Source of the DNA: Roseicyclus sp. | GTDB taxonomy: Bacteria > Pseudomonadota > Alphaproteobacteria > Rhodobacterales > Rhodobacteraceae | Direction: 5' to 3' | NCBI GenBank assembly: GCA_018401055.1 | Contig: JAGYLB010000072.1 | Coordinates: 1-64,000, forward strand | Length of the DNA: 64,000 bases | Shown: piece by piece, positions 18,988 through 28,574 of the stretch | Layout of the letters: each line of letters begins with the position of its first letter | Numbering within the stretch: position 1 is the stretch's first letter | Notes under the pieces: generated by a model | Told to the model about the DNA's origin: nothing | What the model saw: the letters and a program-made list of their open reading frames with translations, nothing else | The model's database searches: none | Program-made: the position numbers and the translations under genes

Positions 18988-19998
18988 ATGGAACAGGCCG
19001 CCCCTCTCATAGATCCCTTCCAGCGCGCGATCAGCTACCTGCGCGTTTCGGTCACCGACCGCTGCGATTTCCGCTGCGTCTATTGCATGTCCGAGAACAT
19101 GACCTTCTTGCCAAAGAAGGAATTGCTGACGCTTGAGGAGCTGGACAGGATGTGTTCGGCCTTTGTGCGGCTGGGCGTGCAGAAACTGCGGATCACGGGC
19201 GGCGAGCCGCTGGTGCGGCGCGACATCATGACCTTTTTCCGCGCCATGTCGCGGCACCTGGACAGCGGCGCGCTGAAGGAGCTGACGCTGACCACCAACG
19301 GAAGCCAGCTCGCGAAATTCGCGGGCGATCTGTTCGAGGCGGGCGTGCGGCGGGTCAATGTCTCGCTCGACACGCTCGACGCCGACAAATTCGCGGCCAT
19401 CACCCGTTGGGGCTGGCTGGCGCAGGTGCTGGAGGGCATCGACGCGGCGCAGGCGGCAGGTCTGCGCGTCAAGATCAACGCCGTGGCGCTCAAGGGCTTC
19501 AACGAGGTCGAGTTGTTCGATTTGCAGGCGTGGTGCGCGACGCGCGACATGGAGCTGACCTTCATCGAGGTCATGCCGATGGGTGACCTGGGCAACGAGG
19601 ACCGGCTGGATCAATACTGGTCGCTGAAGGACCTGCGGGCGCGGCTGGCCGAACGCTTTACGCTCACCGATCTGGCCGAGCGCAGCGGCGGGCCCGCCCG
19701 CTATATCCGGCTGGAGGAAACGGGGCAGAAGATCGGGCTGATCACGCCGCTGACGCATAACTTCTGCGAATCGTGCAACCGGGTGCGGCTGACCTGCACC
19801 GGGGAACTCTACATGTGCCTCGGGCAGGAGGACATGGCCGACCTGCGCGCGCCGCTGCGTGCCTCCGGCGATGACGCGGTGCTGGAACAGGCGATCCGGG
19901 ACGCCATCGCGCGCAAGCCAAAGGGCCATGATTTCGACTATTCGCGGCAGGCGGTGGACGGGCAGATGACCCGTCACATGAGCCATACGGGCGGCTGA
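18988..19998 (+). CDS. moaA: GTP 3',8-cyclase MoaA
   Basis: 336 aa, intact. Radical-SAM enzyme for the first step of molybdenum cofactor synthesis, converting GTP to 3',8-cyclo-H2GTP. The N-terminal cluster motif is [12 protein letters not shown] (Cys26, 30, 33), with [13 protein letters not shown] for SAM binding. The C-terminal substrate-side cluster is [19 protein letters not shown]. The chain ends HTGG, the expected Gly-Gly tail. It is divergent from the lipoprotein gene. The cofactor would serve the molybdenum hydroxylase at 34.5-37.2 kb among others. Confidence 0.97.
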   Translation: MEQAAPLIDPFQRAISYLRVSVTDRCDFRCVYCMSENMTFLPKKELLTLEELDRMCSAFVRLGVQKLRITGGEPLVRRDIMTFFRAMSRHLDSGALKELTLTTNGSQLAKFAGDLFEAGVRRVNVSLDTLDADKFAAITRWGWLAQVLEGIDAAQAAGLRVKINAVALKGFNEVELFDLQAWCATRDMELTFIEVMPMGDLGNEDRLDQYWSLKDLRARLAERFTLTDLAERSGGPARYIRLEETGQKIGLITPLTHNFCESCNRVRLTCTGELYMCLGQEDMADLRAPLRASGDDAVLEQAIRDAIARKPKGHDFDYSRQAVDGQMTRHMSHTGG

Positions 19999-20003
19999 CC
20001 GAA

Positions 20004-20480
20004 TTGGAGCGCGGCCGTCTCGGATCGGCCGTGTCGCTGGCTCTGGCCGGAGCAGTGTCGCTGTTCGCGGCGCTTGCCGCCCATGAATCCCTCGTGTTCG
20101 GCGCACATGGTCACGCCATCATCGGCCAGCCGGGCTGCGCCCTATCGCTCTGCCCCTCCGGCGGGGCTATCGTGGTCGGGCTTGTCGCCAAGGCCATCGG
20201 GGCCGGGCTGGCGCTGGGGGTGCTGGGGGCGCTGCTGCCCGCGGCGCCCGCTCGGCTGCGGGGGGCATCGATGTTGTGGACGGTGCAATATCTCTGGGCA
20301 TTGGTCGGCATCGCCTCGAGCTATCGCATACATTTCGGCACCAGCTGGCGGTGGTGGGAACCCTTCGTCGCGCTGATCTGGCACCCGGTCCTCACGCCTG
20401 CCCTGCTGGTCGCTGGGCTGGCGGTCATGCTGGCGGTCGACCGGATTTTGGCGGCACGACCGAGGATTGCGGGGGCGTAG
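20004..20480 (+). CDS. Small integral membrane protein, unknown function
   Basis: Up to 158 aa with four or five hydrophobic segments (VSLALAGAVSLFAALAAHES, IVVGLVAKAIGAGLALGVLG, MLWTVQYLWALVGIASSYRI, VLTPALLVAGLAVMLAVDRI). The first start is TTG at 20004, 5 bp after the moaA stop; GTG at 20031 is also possible. Proximity suggests cotranscription with moaA. No family recognised. Confidence 0.55.
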   Translation: MERGRLGSAVSLALAGAVSLFAALAAHESLVFGAHGHAIIGQPGCALSLCPSGGAIVVGLVAKAIGAGLALGVLGALLPAAPARLRGASMLWTVQYLWALVGIASSYRIHFGTSWRWWEPFVALIWHPVLTPALLVAGLAVMLAVDRILAARPRIAGA

Positions 20481-20614
20481 CGTTGTGGGAAGCGCGGCTG
20501 CCGTCCCCAGGCGCCGATACGGGTCCCACGGACGTTGTCAGATGGGATCGTCACCGCCATCGCCTTGCGGAAAGTTTCCGATGGATCGTCGAGGAATCCA
20601 CGCAGGCAGGAGGG

Positions 20615-21193
20615 TCAAGGCGGCGGCTTCGCGCCGATCTGACAGGCACGCGACCAGGCGATCCCGGCCTTTCCGGCCTTGGCCGCGGTCAATGCCTTTC
20701 GATCAATCATGCGGCTGGTCATCTGGAAGGCTGTCGCATCCTTTGCAGGGTCCGGCATCGCGATCTTGACCACCAGCAGCTTGTTGAAGTTGCCCGATAG
20801 TTTGACCCTCACGCGGTCTGTCGTGCTGCGCGGGCCGATCGTCTTGACCTCCACCAGATCGTTGCCGAGGCGGCCATCCGACCCCTGTGCGTCCGGCTTC
20901 CTGTGCAGATGCAGACCCCAGATCAGTGCTCCATAAAGTTCGCCCAGCGCACCATGGATGTTCAGATGTCGCCCGGTCGTTTCATGGTATTCCTGCGCGG
21001 CGCGCGTCAGCCGCACGAACTGGCGAATGACAGATGTCTCAGCGTGCAGATAGAATTGCTTCAGATCGTCCTGCCACTCGAGGACAGGCAGCAAAGCCTG
21101 CGGTTCATCCAGATCAACATCACCGAAATCGTCCCAGGACAGCCATTCGCCATCACCAAGGTACACCCCATCGCCCGCTCCCAACTCCCGCAT
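20615..21193 (-). CDS. PD-(D/E)XK nuclease-like protein (DUF6998-like)
   Basis: 192 aa starting MRELGAGDGVYLGDGEWLSW. Residues ~78-150 show a restriction-endonuclease-like core: an acidic helix LGELYGALIWGLHL, then DGRLGNDLVEVKTIG, where an Asp and the EVK triad give the typical D...ExK active site, followed by a conserved-looking RVRVKLSGNFNKLLVVKI strand pair. No methylase or specificity partner is nearby. A strong GGAGG site precedes the ATG. Whether it cleaves DNA or is an inactive relative is unknown. Confidence 0.6.
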   Translation of the reverse strand: MRELGAGDGVYLGDGEWLSWDDFGDVDLDEPQALLPVLEWQDDLKQFYLHAETSVIRQFVRLTRAAQEYHETTGRHLNIHGALGELYGALIWGLHLHRKPDAQGSDGRLGNDLVEVKTIGPRSTTDRVRVKLSGNFNKLLVVKIAMPDPAKDATAFQMTSRMIDRKALTAAKAGKAGIAWSRACQIGAKPPP

Positions 21194-21275
21194 GAGTCAT
21201 CGCCTCCGCTTTGCAACGCGATACGGCATTGCAGGCGATTAGGGGTTTTTCGTGGCAGATCGCCGTCGCAGCCGG

Positions 21276-22535
21276 TCAGGGTGCGCTGCCGTCCGTCGCC
21301 GCCCTCAGGGTGAGAATGGGCTGCCCGGCGGCCTGCAGCACCAGCGCCCCAGTCTCGTCGATGTCAAAGCCCGTGACCTGCGCTAGTACCTCGAAGAACC
21401 GGCGTTCCTGCGTCATCAGCGCCTCCGGACAGGCCATCATCGTCGATCCCGCCTGCCCGATGGTCAGCCCCTCGCCGGTCATCTCGTAGCCCGCGAACCA
21501 GCGGTTGCATCCGCCCGACCCGGCCACGCGGCCGTCGGTGCCAAAGCCCATCGTCACGCGGCTGCTGTCGATCAGGCCCGTGCCCGCGATGTCTTCCACC
21601 GCCCAGGTGCGTCCGGTCAGCAAATCGGCGGGCGCGCCGCCGCAGCCGGTAAGCGTATCACCGCCCATCGGCATCGAAATGGTCAGGGTCACGGTTTCGG
21701 GATGGGGCATGCCGGTCATGCTGTCGCGGCAAAGAGCGGGCGCGCGGGTCAGGATGGCGCGTTGCGCCTGCACCCTATCGAAGGCCGTCACCACCAGCGC
21801 GCCCGCTTCGTCCAAAGTGCTGTCCACGATGGGCAGCGTCAGGTCGGTAAAGCCCAACCAAGACAGGATCAGGGCACCGTCTGCCTGCGTGACGGACCAG
21901 AACGGCTCGTTGCCCCGCGCGCGGTAGGGCGTTTCGGGGGCGGGAAAGCTCAAGCGGCAGTCGGCCAATCGCGTGCCGCCGATCGACACCAGCGCCTCGC
22001 CGCCATGGTCCCAAAAGTAGGTTTCCGCATCGCCCGCCATCTCGTAGCGGGCACCAGACGCGGCGGGGACAGATTGCATCATCAGCCGGTCCGGCCCGGT
22101 ATCGAGCACCAGCGCATCGCCCGCAAAGCCCACGCGGATCAGCCGGTCACCGCACCGAAAGGCCGAGGCGAAACCCATCTGCACATGGCGGCGCAACACC
22201 AGTTCGCCCAGATCGCCCGAGGTGTCATCAACCGCCACGGAATCCCCCAGCCAGATCAGGTCTGAGCCCAGCATCAGCCCTGCCCGCAGGCTACCGCCCA
22301 GCCCCGCGGCAAGCTCCACCGCAAAGGGGATCGGCACCTGACGCCCCTCGGTCGGCAGACGCGCCTCGGCAGCCAAGCTGCCATCGGGTGCGATCACCTC
22401 GACCACGAGCAGCGCATCGGCAGGCAGCGCCATCCGATCGAGATAGGTGACGGTACCCGTCAGGGTACTGCTGTCCTGCGCCGCTGCGGCGCTGGCAAGC
22501 ATCAGGGAAAGCAGGGCGGCGATGACGCGGAACAT
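21276..22535 (-). CDS. Secreted META/MliC/YbaY-type envelope protein
   Basis: 419 aa with a signal peptide (MFRVIAALLSLMLASAAAAQ). Three modules can be suggested. Residues ~20-110 (TLTGTVTYLDRMALPADALL) resemble the YbaY/YscW pilotin-like lipoprotein domain. Residues ~115-180 (FRCGDRLIRVGFAGDALVLD) resemble a C-type lysozyme inhibitor MliC domain. The C-terminal ~120 residues (GRTWAVEDIAGTGLIDSSRV, GCNRWFAGYEMTGEGLTIGQ, STMMACPEALMTQERRFFEV) form a META/HslJ domain. The likely role is envelope stress defence, including lysozyme resistance. Intact and monocistronic. Confidence 0.75.
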   Translation of the reverse strand: MFRVIAALLSLMLASAAAAQDSSTLTGTVTYLDRMALPADALLVVEVIAPDGSLAAEARLPTEGRQVPIPFAVELAAGLGGSLRAGLMLGSDLIWLGDSVAVDDTSGDLGELVLRRHVQMGFASAFRCGDRLIRVGFAGDALVLDTGPDRLMMQSVPAASGARYEMAGDAETYFWDHGGEALVSIGGTRLADCRLSFPAPETPYRARGNEPFWSVTQADGALILSWLGFTDLTLPIVDSTLDEAGALVVTAFDRVQAQRAILTRAPALCRDSMTGMPHPETVTLTISMPMGGDTLTGCGGAPADLLTGRTWAVEDIAGTGLIDSSRVTMGFGTDGRVAGSGGCNRWFAGYEMTGEGLTIGQAGSTMMACPEALMTQERRFFEVLAQVTGFDIDETGALVLQAAGQPILTLRAATDGSAP

Positions 22536-22640
22536 GTGGGGATCTCCGACAGGGGCGATACCGATAGTCTAGGCATCGCCCCCCTGTCTGAGAACCGCTT
22601 TCGACGCAGCGTCACCGCGCCCCAAGCGGTCCGCCGCCGG

Positions 22641-23804
22641 TCAAGCCGCGGGCAACCGGCGCTCGACAATCTCGGCCCACCACGAACAGCCCGCCGGGAT
22701 CGCCTCGTCGTTGAAGTTGTATTTCGGGTGATGGACATTGGCAGTATCGCCGTTGCCCACAAGAATATAGGCCCCGGGCCTTGCGTTCGACATGAAGGCG
22801 AAATCCTCACCGCCCATGACCAGCGGCGCCTCGGCGCAATCGCCCGAAACGGCGCGCGCGACGTCGGCCGCGAATTCGGTCTGGGCGTCGGAATTGACCA
22901 TCACCGGATAGCCGCGCCGGTAATCGACGCGCGCCGCCCCGCCCATCATCGCAGCGGCCCCTTCGGCGATTTCCTTGAGCCGCTGTTCGGCCATGTCCTG
23001 AACCGCGGGGTCCAGCGTGCGCACCGTGCCCTTGAGATGCACGGTTTCGGGGATGACGTTATAGGCCTTGGAGGCGGTCTCGAAGGACGTGACCGAAACG
23101 ACCACCTGTTTCACCGGGTCGGCGTTGCGGCTGGCGATGGTCTGCAGCGCCAGCACGATCTGCGACGCGATCACCGTGGTGTCGATCGTCTCCTGCGGCT
23201 TGGCGGCATGGCCACCCTTGCCGGTGACGTAGATGTCGAACTGGTCAGCGGCGGCAAAGAACGGGCCCGAGCGGATGGCGAACTTGCCCGTCGGCACGCC
23301 GGGCCAGTTGTGCATCCCGTAGACCTCGGCGATGTTCCAGCGCTCCATCATGCCGTCGTCGACCATCTCGCGGCCACCCCCGCCGCCCTCTTCGGCGGGT
23401 TGGAAGATGACCGCGACAGTGCCGTCGAAATTGCGCGTCTCGGCCAGATACTTGGCCGCGCCCAGCAGCATCGCCGTATGCCCGTCATGCCCGCAAGCAT
23501 GCATCGCGCCCGGCGTTTTGGAGGCATACTCAAGCCCCGTTTCCTCATGGATCGGCAGCGCGTCCATATCGGCACGCAAGCCGATGGTGCGGCCCGAGCT
23601 GTTCGACTTTCCCCGTATGATCCCTACCACGCCCGTGCGCCCGATCCCCGTCACCACCTCGTCGCAGCCGAAGTCCCGCAATTTGTCGGCCACCATCGCG
23701 GAAGTGCGATGCGTCTCGAACAAGATCTCGGGGTTTTCATGCAGCTCGCGTCGCCATTCGGTGATCTCCGGCAACAGTTCGGCGAAGCGGTTCTTGACGG
23801 GCAT
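22641..23804 (-). CDS. M20 family amidohydrolase (copy 1)
   Basis: 387 aa, intact. Metal-dependent amidohydrolase of the M20D group (hippurate hydrolase, IAA-amino acid hydrolase, N-acyl-L-amino acid amidohydrolase). Metal-site motifs are MHACGHDGHTAMLLGAAKYL and FQPAEEGGGGGREMVDDG, then MHNWPGVPTG and the C-terminal metal ligand in VHHPKYNFNDEAI. LRADMDALPIHEETGLEYAS is the standard N-terminal strand. No signal peptide, so cytoplasmic. It is the most downstream of three tandem paralogues (20-bp gap to copy 2). Confidence 0.93.
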   Translation of the reverse strand: MPVKNRFAELLPEITEWRRELHENPEILFETHRTSAMVADKLRDFGCDEVVTGIGRTGVVGIIRGKSNSSGRTIGLRADMDALPIHEETGLEYASKTPGAMHACGHDGHTAMLLGAAKYLAETRNFDGTVAVIFQPAEEGGGGGREMVDDGMMERWNIAEVYGMHNWPGVPTGKFAIRSGPFFAAADQFDIYVTGKGGHAAKPQETIDTTVIASQIVLALQTIASRNADPVKQVVVSVTSFETASKAYNVIPETVHLKGTVRTLDPAVQDMAEQRLKEIAEGAAAMMGGAARVDYRRGYPVMVNSDAQTEFAADVARAVSGDCAEAPLVMGGEDFAFMSNARPGAYILVGNGDTANVHHPKYNFNDEAIPAGCSWWAEIVERRLPAA

Positions 23805-23824
23805 CTTTGCTCTCCTTCGGGGCG

Positions 23825-24991
23825 TCAGGCGGTCGGCAGTCGTCGCTCGACCAGTTCGGCGAAGAAACTGCATCCAAACGGGATGGCTTCGTCGTCGAAC
23901 GCGTATTTGGGGTGGTGGCACATAGCGCTGTCACCATTGCCGAGAAAGACATAGGCGCCCGGCACCTTCTCCAGCATGTAGCTGAAATCTTCGGATGGCA
24001 TGATCGGGTCGGCATCGTCGATCACGCCCCGGCCCACGGCGCGGGCGGCATCCGCGGCGCGCGCGGCACCCTCGATATCGTTCACCGTGACGGGATAGCC
24101 CGGGTGCCAGATGACCTCGGCCTTGGCCCCAAAGGCCGCCGCCGTGTGGGTCGCCACCTCGCGCACGCGAGCCTCGGCGATGGCGCGGTATTCGGGGTCG
24201 AGCGTGCGCACCGTCCCCTCCATCCGCGCCTCGTCGGGGATGATGTTGGACGCGCCACTGTCGGTCGAAAACGTGCCCACCGTCAGCACCACGCGCTTGA
24301 GCGGGTTCACGTTGCGGCTGACGATGGAATGCAGCGCAATCAGGATATGGGCCGCGACCAGCGTGGTGTCGATGGCGCGGTGCGGCTCGGCCGCGTGTCC
24401 ACCCTTGCCCTGCACGATGATCTCGAACTCGTCCGAACTTGCCTGCAAGGGCCCCGGCCTTGTCGCAAAGACACCCACCGGCACACCGGGCGCATTGTGG
24501 ATGCCATAAACCTCATCGACCGGAAACCGCTCGAACAGCCCGTCGTCGATCATCGCCTTGGCGCCTGCGCCGCCTTCCTCGGCGGGCTGGAAGATCAGCA
24601 CGACCGTGCCGTCGAAATTGCGCGTCTCGGCCAGATACTTGGCCGCCCCCAGCAGCATGGAGGTATGGCCGTCATGCCCGCAGGCATGCATCTTGCCCGG
24701 AACCTTCGAGGCATAGTCCAGCCCCGTCGCCTCCTCGATCGGCAGCGCGTCCATGTCGGCGCGCAGGCCGATGGCCCGCCCCGATCCAGTGCCCTTGCCC
24801 CGGATGATGCCCACGACACCGGTTTGCCCGACGCCCGTCACCACCTCGTCCACGCCGAATTCGCGCAGGCGATCCGCGACAAAGGCCGCCGTCTCGTGCA
24901 CCTCGTAGAGCAATTCCGGCATCTGGTGCAGGTGATGCCGCCAGCCGGTGATTTCCGGCAGCATCTCGGCGAAACGGTTCTTGATCGGCAT
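23825..24991 (-). CDS. M20 family amidohydrolase (copy 2)
   Basis: 388 aa, intact, strongly similar to its neighbours throughout. Metal-binding MHACGHDGHTSMLLGAAKYL, catalytic FQPAEEGGAGAKAMIDDG, MHNAPGVPVG-type HNAPG, and the C-terminal CHHPKYAFDDEAIPFGCSFF are conserved. Expected reaction is hydrolysis of an N-acyl amino acid (or similar amide) to free acid plus amino acid. Gaps to copies 1 and 3 are 20 and 10 bp, so all three are probably one transcript from the argE-like gene. Confidence 0.93.
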   Translation of the reverse strand: MPIKNRFAEMLPEITGWRHHLHQMPELLYEVHETAAFVADRLREFGVDEVVTGVGQTGVVGIIRGKGTGSGRAIGLRADMDALPIEEATGLDYASKVPGKMHACGHDGHTSMLLGAAKYLAETRNFDGTVVLIFQPAEEGGAGAKAMIDDGLFERFPVDEVYGIHNAPGVPVGVFATRPGPLQASSDEFEIIVQGKGGHAAEPHRAIDTTLVAAHILIALHSIVSRNVNPLKRVVLTVGTFSTDSGASNIIPDEARMEGTVRTLDPEYRAIAEARVREVATHTAAAFGAKAEVIWHPGYPVTVNDIEGAARAADAARAVGRGVIDDADPIMPSEDFSYMLEKVPGAYVFLGNGDSAMCHHPKYAFDDEAIPFGCSFFAELVERRLPTA

Positions 24992-25001
24992 GGGCTATCC
25001 T

Positions 25002-26175
25002 TCAGGCCGCGGGCATGCGGCGTCTCGATCAGCTCGGCGAAAAAGGAACAGCCATAAGGGATCGCCGCATCGTTGAAGTCGTATTCGGGGTGATGCACCT
25101 TTTTGGTATCGCCATTACCGATGTTGACGAAGGCACCGGGGCGGGCCTGCAGCATGTAGCTGAAATCCTCGGCCCCCATGCGCGGCGGGCGGCCGAACCG
25201 CACCTTGCCTTGCCCCGCGACCACCTCGGCCACCTCGGCCGCCAGCCGGGCGTTTTCGTCATGGTTCACGGTCACCGGATAGCCGCGCTCATAGGTGATC
25301 TCGGCGGTGCAGCCATAGGCGGCGGCGGTCGCCTGCACGATCTCGATGATCCGCACCTCGGCCAGATCGCGGACATTTTCATCCAGTGTCCGCACCGTGC
25401 CAGCCAGCGTCACCGTATCGTCTACGACGTTGGTCGCCGCCGATTCCGTCTGCATCACGCAGATCGATACGACGACCGAGTGGATCGGGTCGACATTGCG
25501 GCTGGCCACCGTTTGCAGCGCCATGACCGTCGCACAGGCTGCAGGCACCGGGTCGATCACGTTATGGGGTTGCGCCGCGTGGCCGCCGCGCCCGCGGATC
25601 ACGACGCGCAATTCATCTGCCGCCGCCATGATCGGCCCCGGCGCGACGCCAAACTCGCCCACCGGCAGGCCCGGCTCATTGTGCATCCCGTAGACCTCGC
25701 GGATGCCCCAACGCTCCATCAACCCGTCCTCGATCATGGCAAGCGCCCCTGCGCCCCCTTCCTCGGCGGGCTGGAAGATCAGCACGACCGTGCCGTCGAA
25801 ATTCCGCGTCTCGGCCAGATACTTGGCCGCGCCCAGCAGCATCGCCGTGTGCCCGTCATGGCCGCAGGCATGCATCTTGTCCGCCACCTTTGACGCATGG
25901 GGCAGCCCGGTCTTTTCCGACATCGGCAGCGCGTCCATGTCTGCACGCAGCCCGATGCAGGCCCCGCGCGTATCCGTCTTGCCCCGGATCACGCCCACGA
26001 CACCCGAGCGCCCGATGCCCGTCACGACCTCGTCACAGCCAAAGGCCCGCAGCTTTTCCGCCACAAGCGCGGACGTGCGCGGCAGATCATAAAGGATTTC
26101 CGGATTTTCGTGCAGGTCGCGCCGCCATGCGGTGATCTCGTCATGCAGGTCGGCGAGGCGGTTCTTGACGGGCAT
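25002..26175 (-). CDS. M20 family amidohydrolase (copy 3), frameshift at the end
   Basis: About 390 aa. It starts MPVKNRLADLHDEITAWRRD and carries MHACGHDGHTAMLLGAAKYL, FQPAEEGGAGALAMIEDG and VHHPEYDFNDAAIPYGCSFF. Close to the C-terminus (about 25030) the main frame reads on into the next gene. A one-base shift gives the expected short ending RRMPAA with a TGA at 25002-25004, matching the ERRLPxA endings of copies 1 and 2. The gene lies 5 bp after the ArgE-like gene. The divergence among the three copies suggests different acyl or amino acid specificities. Confidence 0.9.
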
Positions 26176-26180
26176 CTGGT

Positions 26181-27342
26181 CTATCCTTCGTTGAGCACGC
26201 CGAGCAGCCGCTCCATGAAGCCTTGGCCCTTGGTCAGTTGCTCGACATACATGTATTCGTTGGGCTGGTGGGCCTGCGCGATATTGCCCGGCCCGCAGAC
26301 AATCGCGGAATAGCCCGCCGCCTGAAACTGCCCGGCCTCGGTCCCATAGCTGACCACGCCCGTGCCGTTCTCGCCGGTCAGGCGCCGGATCAGCGCTTCG
26401 GCCTGACCGTCCTCTTCGGCCTTCAGCCCCGGCACATCCCAGCGCGGCTTTGCGTCGACCCATGTGTCGGGCCGCACCGCCTTCATGCCCTCTTCGATCC
26501 GGCGCACCTCGGCCAGAATGCGCTCGGCCCATTCGGCGTTCGGCTCAGCCGGAACCGTGCGCGCCGACAGCACAAAGGTGCAATCCTTGGCGGTGATGTT
26601 ATGCGCCGTGCCGCCCTGGATCATGCCGACATGCAGCGTGGTATAGGGCGGGTCGTAGTCATTCTCCGGATCGGCCTTGGCGCGGTTCTCCTCGTTCACA
26701 CGGTTGGCCCAGTCGATCAGGCGCGCCCCCTCCATGATAGCCGAGACACCCTTGTAGGCGATCGAGGAATGCACCTCAAACCCGTGGAAATGCAGATCGA
26801 AGCCCACACCACCCTTGTGGCCGTTCACGATGCCCCATTCGGTCGGCTCGCCGATGATGGCCAGCGCCGCGCGGGGCATATGGGCCTGCATCGCCTGGAT
26901 CATCGGCGGCGCGCCGGTGCAGCCGATTTCCTCGTCGCGCGACAGGCACAGCTGCAGGGGGCGTTTCACCCCGCGCTTGTGCGCTTCGACCGTGGCCCAG
27001 ATCGCCAGCGCGTCGAAGCCCTTCATGTCGCAGGTGCCGCGCCCAAAAAGCTTTCCGTCCTTTTCCACCACGCTGAACGGGTCCGTGACCCAGGCCTGCC
27101 CGTCGACCGGCACGACATCGGTGTGCCCCGACAAGATCACGCCCCCCGCCATCTCGGGGCCGGCATGGGCGTAAAGGCTCGCCTTGGTGCCGGTCTCATC
27201 ATAGTCGCGGTGGCAGGGGATGCCGTGGGTGCCAAGATACTCCTCGACCCAATCGACCAGCGCCAGATTGCTGTCGCGGCTGACGGTGGGAAAGGACACG
27301 AGCTTCTTCTAGCAGAGCCCGCGGGCTCAAGACATCGGTCAT
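26181..27342 (-). CDS. argE: Acetylornithine deacetylase-like M20 peptidase, frameshift near start
   Basis: About 386 aa. The likely start is ATG 27342 (MTDVLSPRALLE); a one-base shift near 27308 is needed to join it to KLVSFPTVSRDSNLALVDWV. Metal-site motifs are ILSGHTDVVPVDGQAWVTDP, FGRGTCDMKGFDA, LSRDEEIGCTGAP and EPTEWGIVNGHKGG; the C-terminal His is in GNIAQAHQPNEYMY. These match ArgE, which releases ornithine from N-acetylornithine. However, Rhodobacterales usually recycle the acetyl group through ArgJ, and the location beside three N-acyl amidohydrolases and a peptide transporter suggests a catabolic role. It is the first gene of the - strand array. Confidence 0.85.
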
Positions 27343-27566
27343 GATTTGCTCCGGATGGTTGCGACCCGACCCTGTGCCAGCCTTGCCGGGTCGTCAAGCC
27401 CGGGCGCGCAAACATGCCCAAGGCTTGGGCGTTTGCCGAAACCCCGCGCAACGCGGGGTCGATTGCCGCTTGTGGGGCCGGAATTTCATGTTAGCGTCAC
27501 ACTGATTTGCAGCCGCCCGAGCATCGACAAGAGGCGGCGCACCAACAGGTAGGGGAGCATCTGACG

Positions 27567-28574
27567 ATGCCCGATGGGGCCACGCCCTTTGTCCTTGATG
27601 TCAGGGACCTGAAGACCGTTTTCCGCACCCGTGGCGGCGAGGTTCATGCCGTCAATGACGTGAGTTTCACGCTCAAACCCGGCGAATTGCTCGGTGTGGT
27701 TGGGGAATCCGGTTCGGGCAAGTCGGTCACGATGATGTCGTTGATCCGCCTGCTGCCGATGCCTCCCGCCGAGATCCGCGGCGGGCAGGTGCTGTTCGAG
27801 GGACAAGATCTTGCCAAGGTTCCCGAAGATACGATGCGCGCCATCCGCGGCGCCCGTATTGGCATGGTGTTCCAGGACCCGATGACCAGCCTGAACCCCG
27901 TCTTCACCGTGGGCTTCCAGATCATGGAGCCTTTGCGCAACCACATGGGCCTGAGCAAGGCGCAGGCCGCCAACCGCGCGGTCGAGTTGATGGAACTGGT
28001 GGGCATCAACGACGCCACGCCGCCGCTTGGGCGATTATCCGCACCAGTTTTCCGGCGGGATGCGCCAGCGCGTGATGATCGCCATCGCGCTGGCCTGCGA
28101 CCCCAAGGTGCTGATCGCGGATGAGCCGACCACCGCGCTGGATGTGACGATCCAGGCGCAGATCCTCGAACTGGTCAAGGAACTGCGCCAGAAACTGGGC
28201 ATGGCCATTGTCTGGATCACCCATGATCTGGGTGTCATTGCGGGCATCGCGGATCGCGTTCTGGTGATGTATGGCGGGCAGATCGTCGAACATGCGCCGG
28301 TGCGGGAATTGTTCGCCAACCCCCAGCATCCTTATACAAGAATGCTGCTGGAAACCGTGCCCCGCATCACCGGCGAGCGCAGCGAAAGCTGCGCGTGATC
28401 CAGGGCCAGCCGCCGATCTTGTCGAAAGCGCCCGAAAGCTGCCCGTTCCGCGCCCGCTGCCCGCAGGCCTTCGACCGCTGCGCGCGCGAAAACCCGGCCC
28501 GGTTCGATGTCGGCGCAGGCCATGACGCGGCGTGTTTTTGGGACTTCAAGACAGGGGCACCGCGCCATGTTTGA
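27567..28574 (+). CDS. Dipeptide/oligopeptide ABC transporter ATPase (DppD/OppD-like), frame-broken
   Basis: About 335 aa. Walker A is [10 protein letters not shown], the Q-loop lies in [18 protein letters not shown], the signature is [12 protein letters not shown], Walker B is [13 protein letters not shown], and the H-loop is [10 protein letters not shown]. The C-terminal oligopeptide-transporter domain with a Cys cluster ([16 protein letters not shown]) follows. Frame changes near 28020 and 28385 split the gene. The TGA at 28572-28574 overlaps the start of the partner ATPase gene. Promoter side faces the divergent amidohydrolase array (about 225 bp apart). Confidence 0.9.

Noticed and set aside
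22641..26175. Assembly duplication creating three M20 genes
   Set aside because: The copies differ clearly along their whole length at the protein level, so they are genuine paralogues and not a duplicated contig segment.
24838..26532. A single 564-aa M20 frame spanning copy 3 and its neighbours
   Set aside because: The N-terminal part is the out-of-frame shadow of the ArgE-like gene and the C-terminal part reads into copy 2 out of frame after a frameshift; the true copy 3 is 25002-26175.
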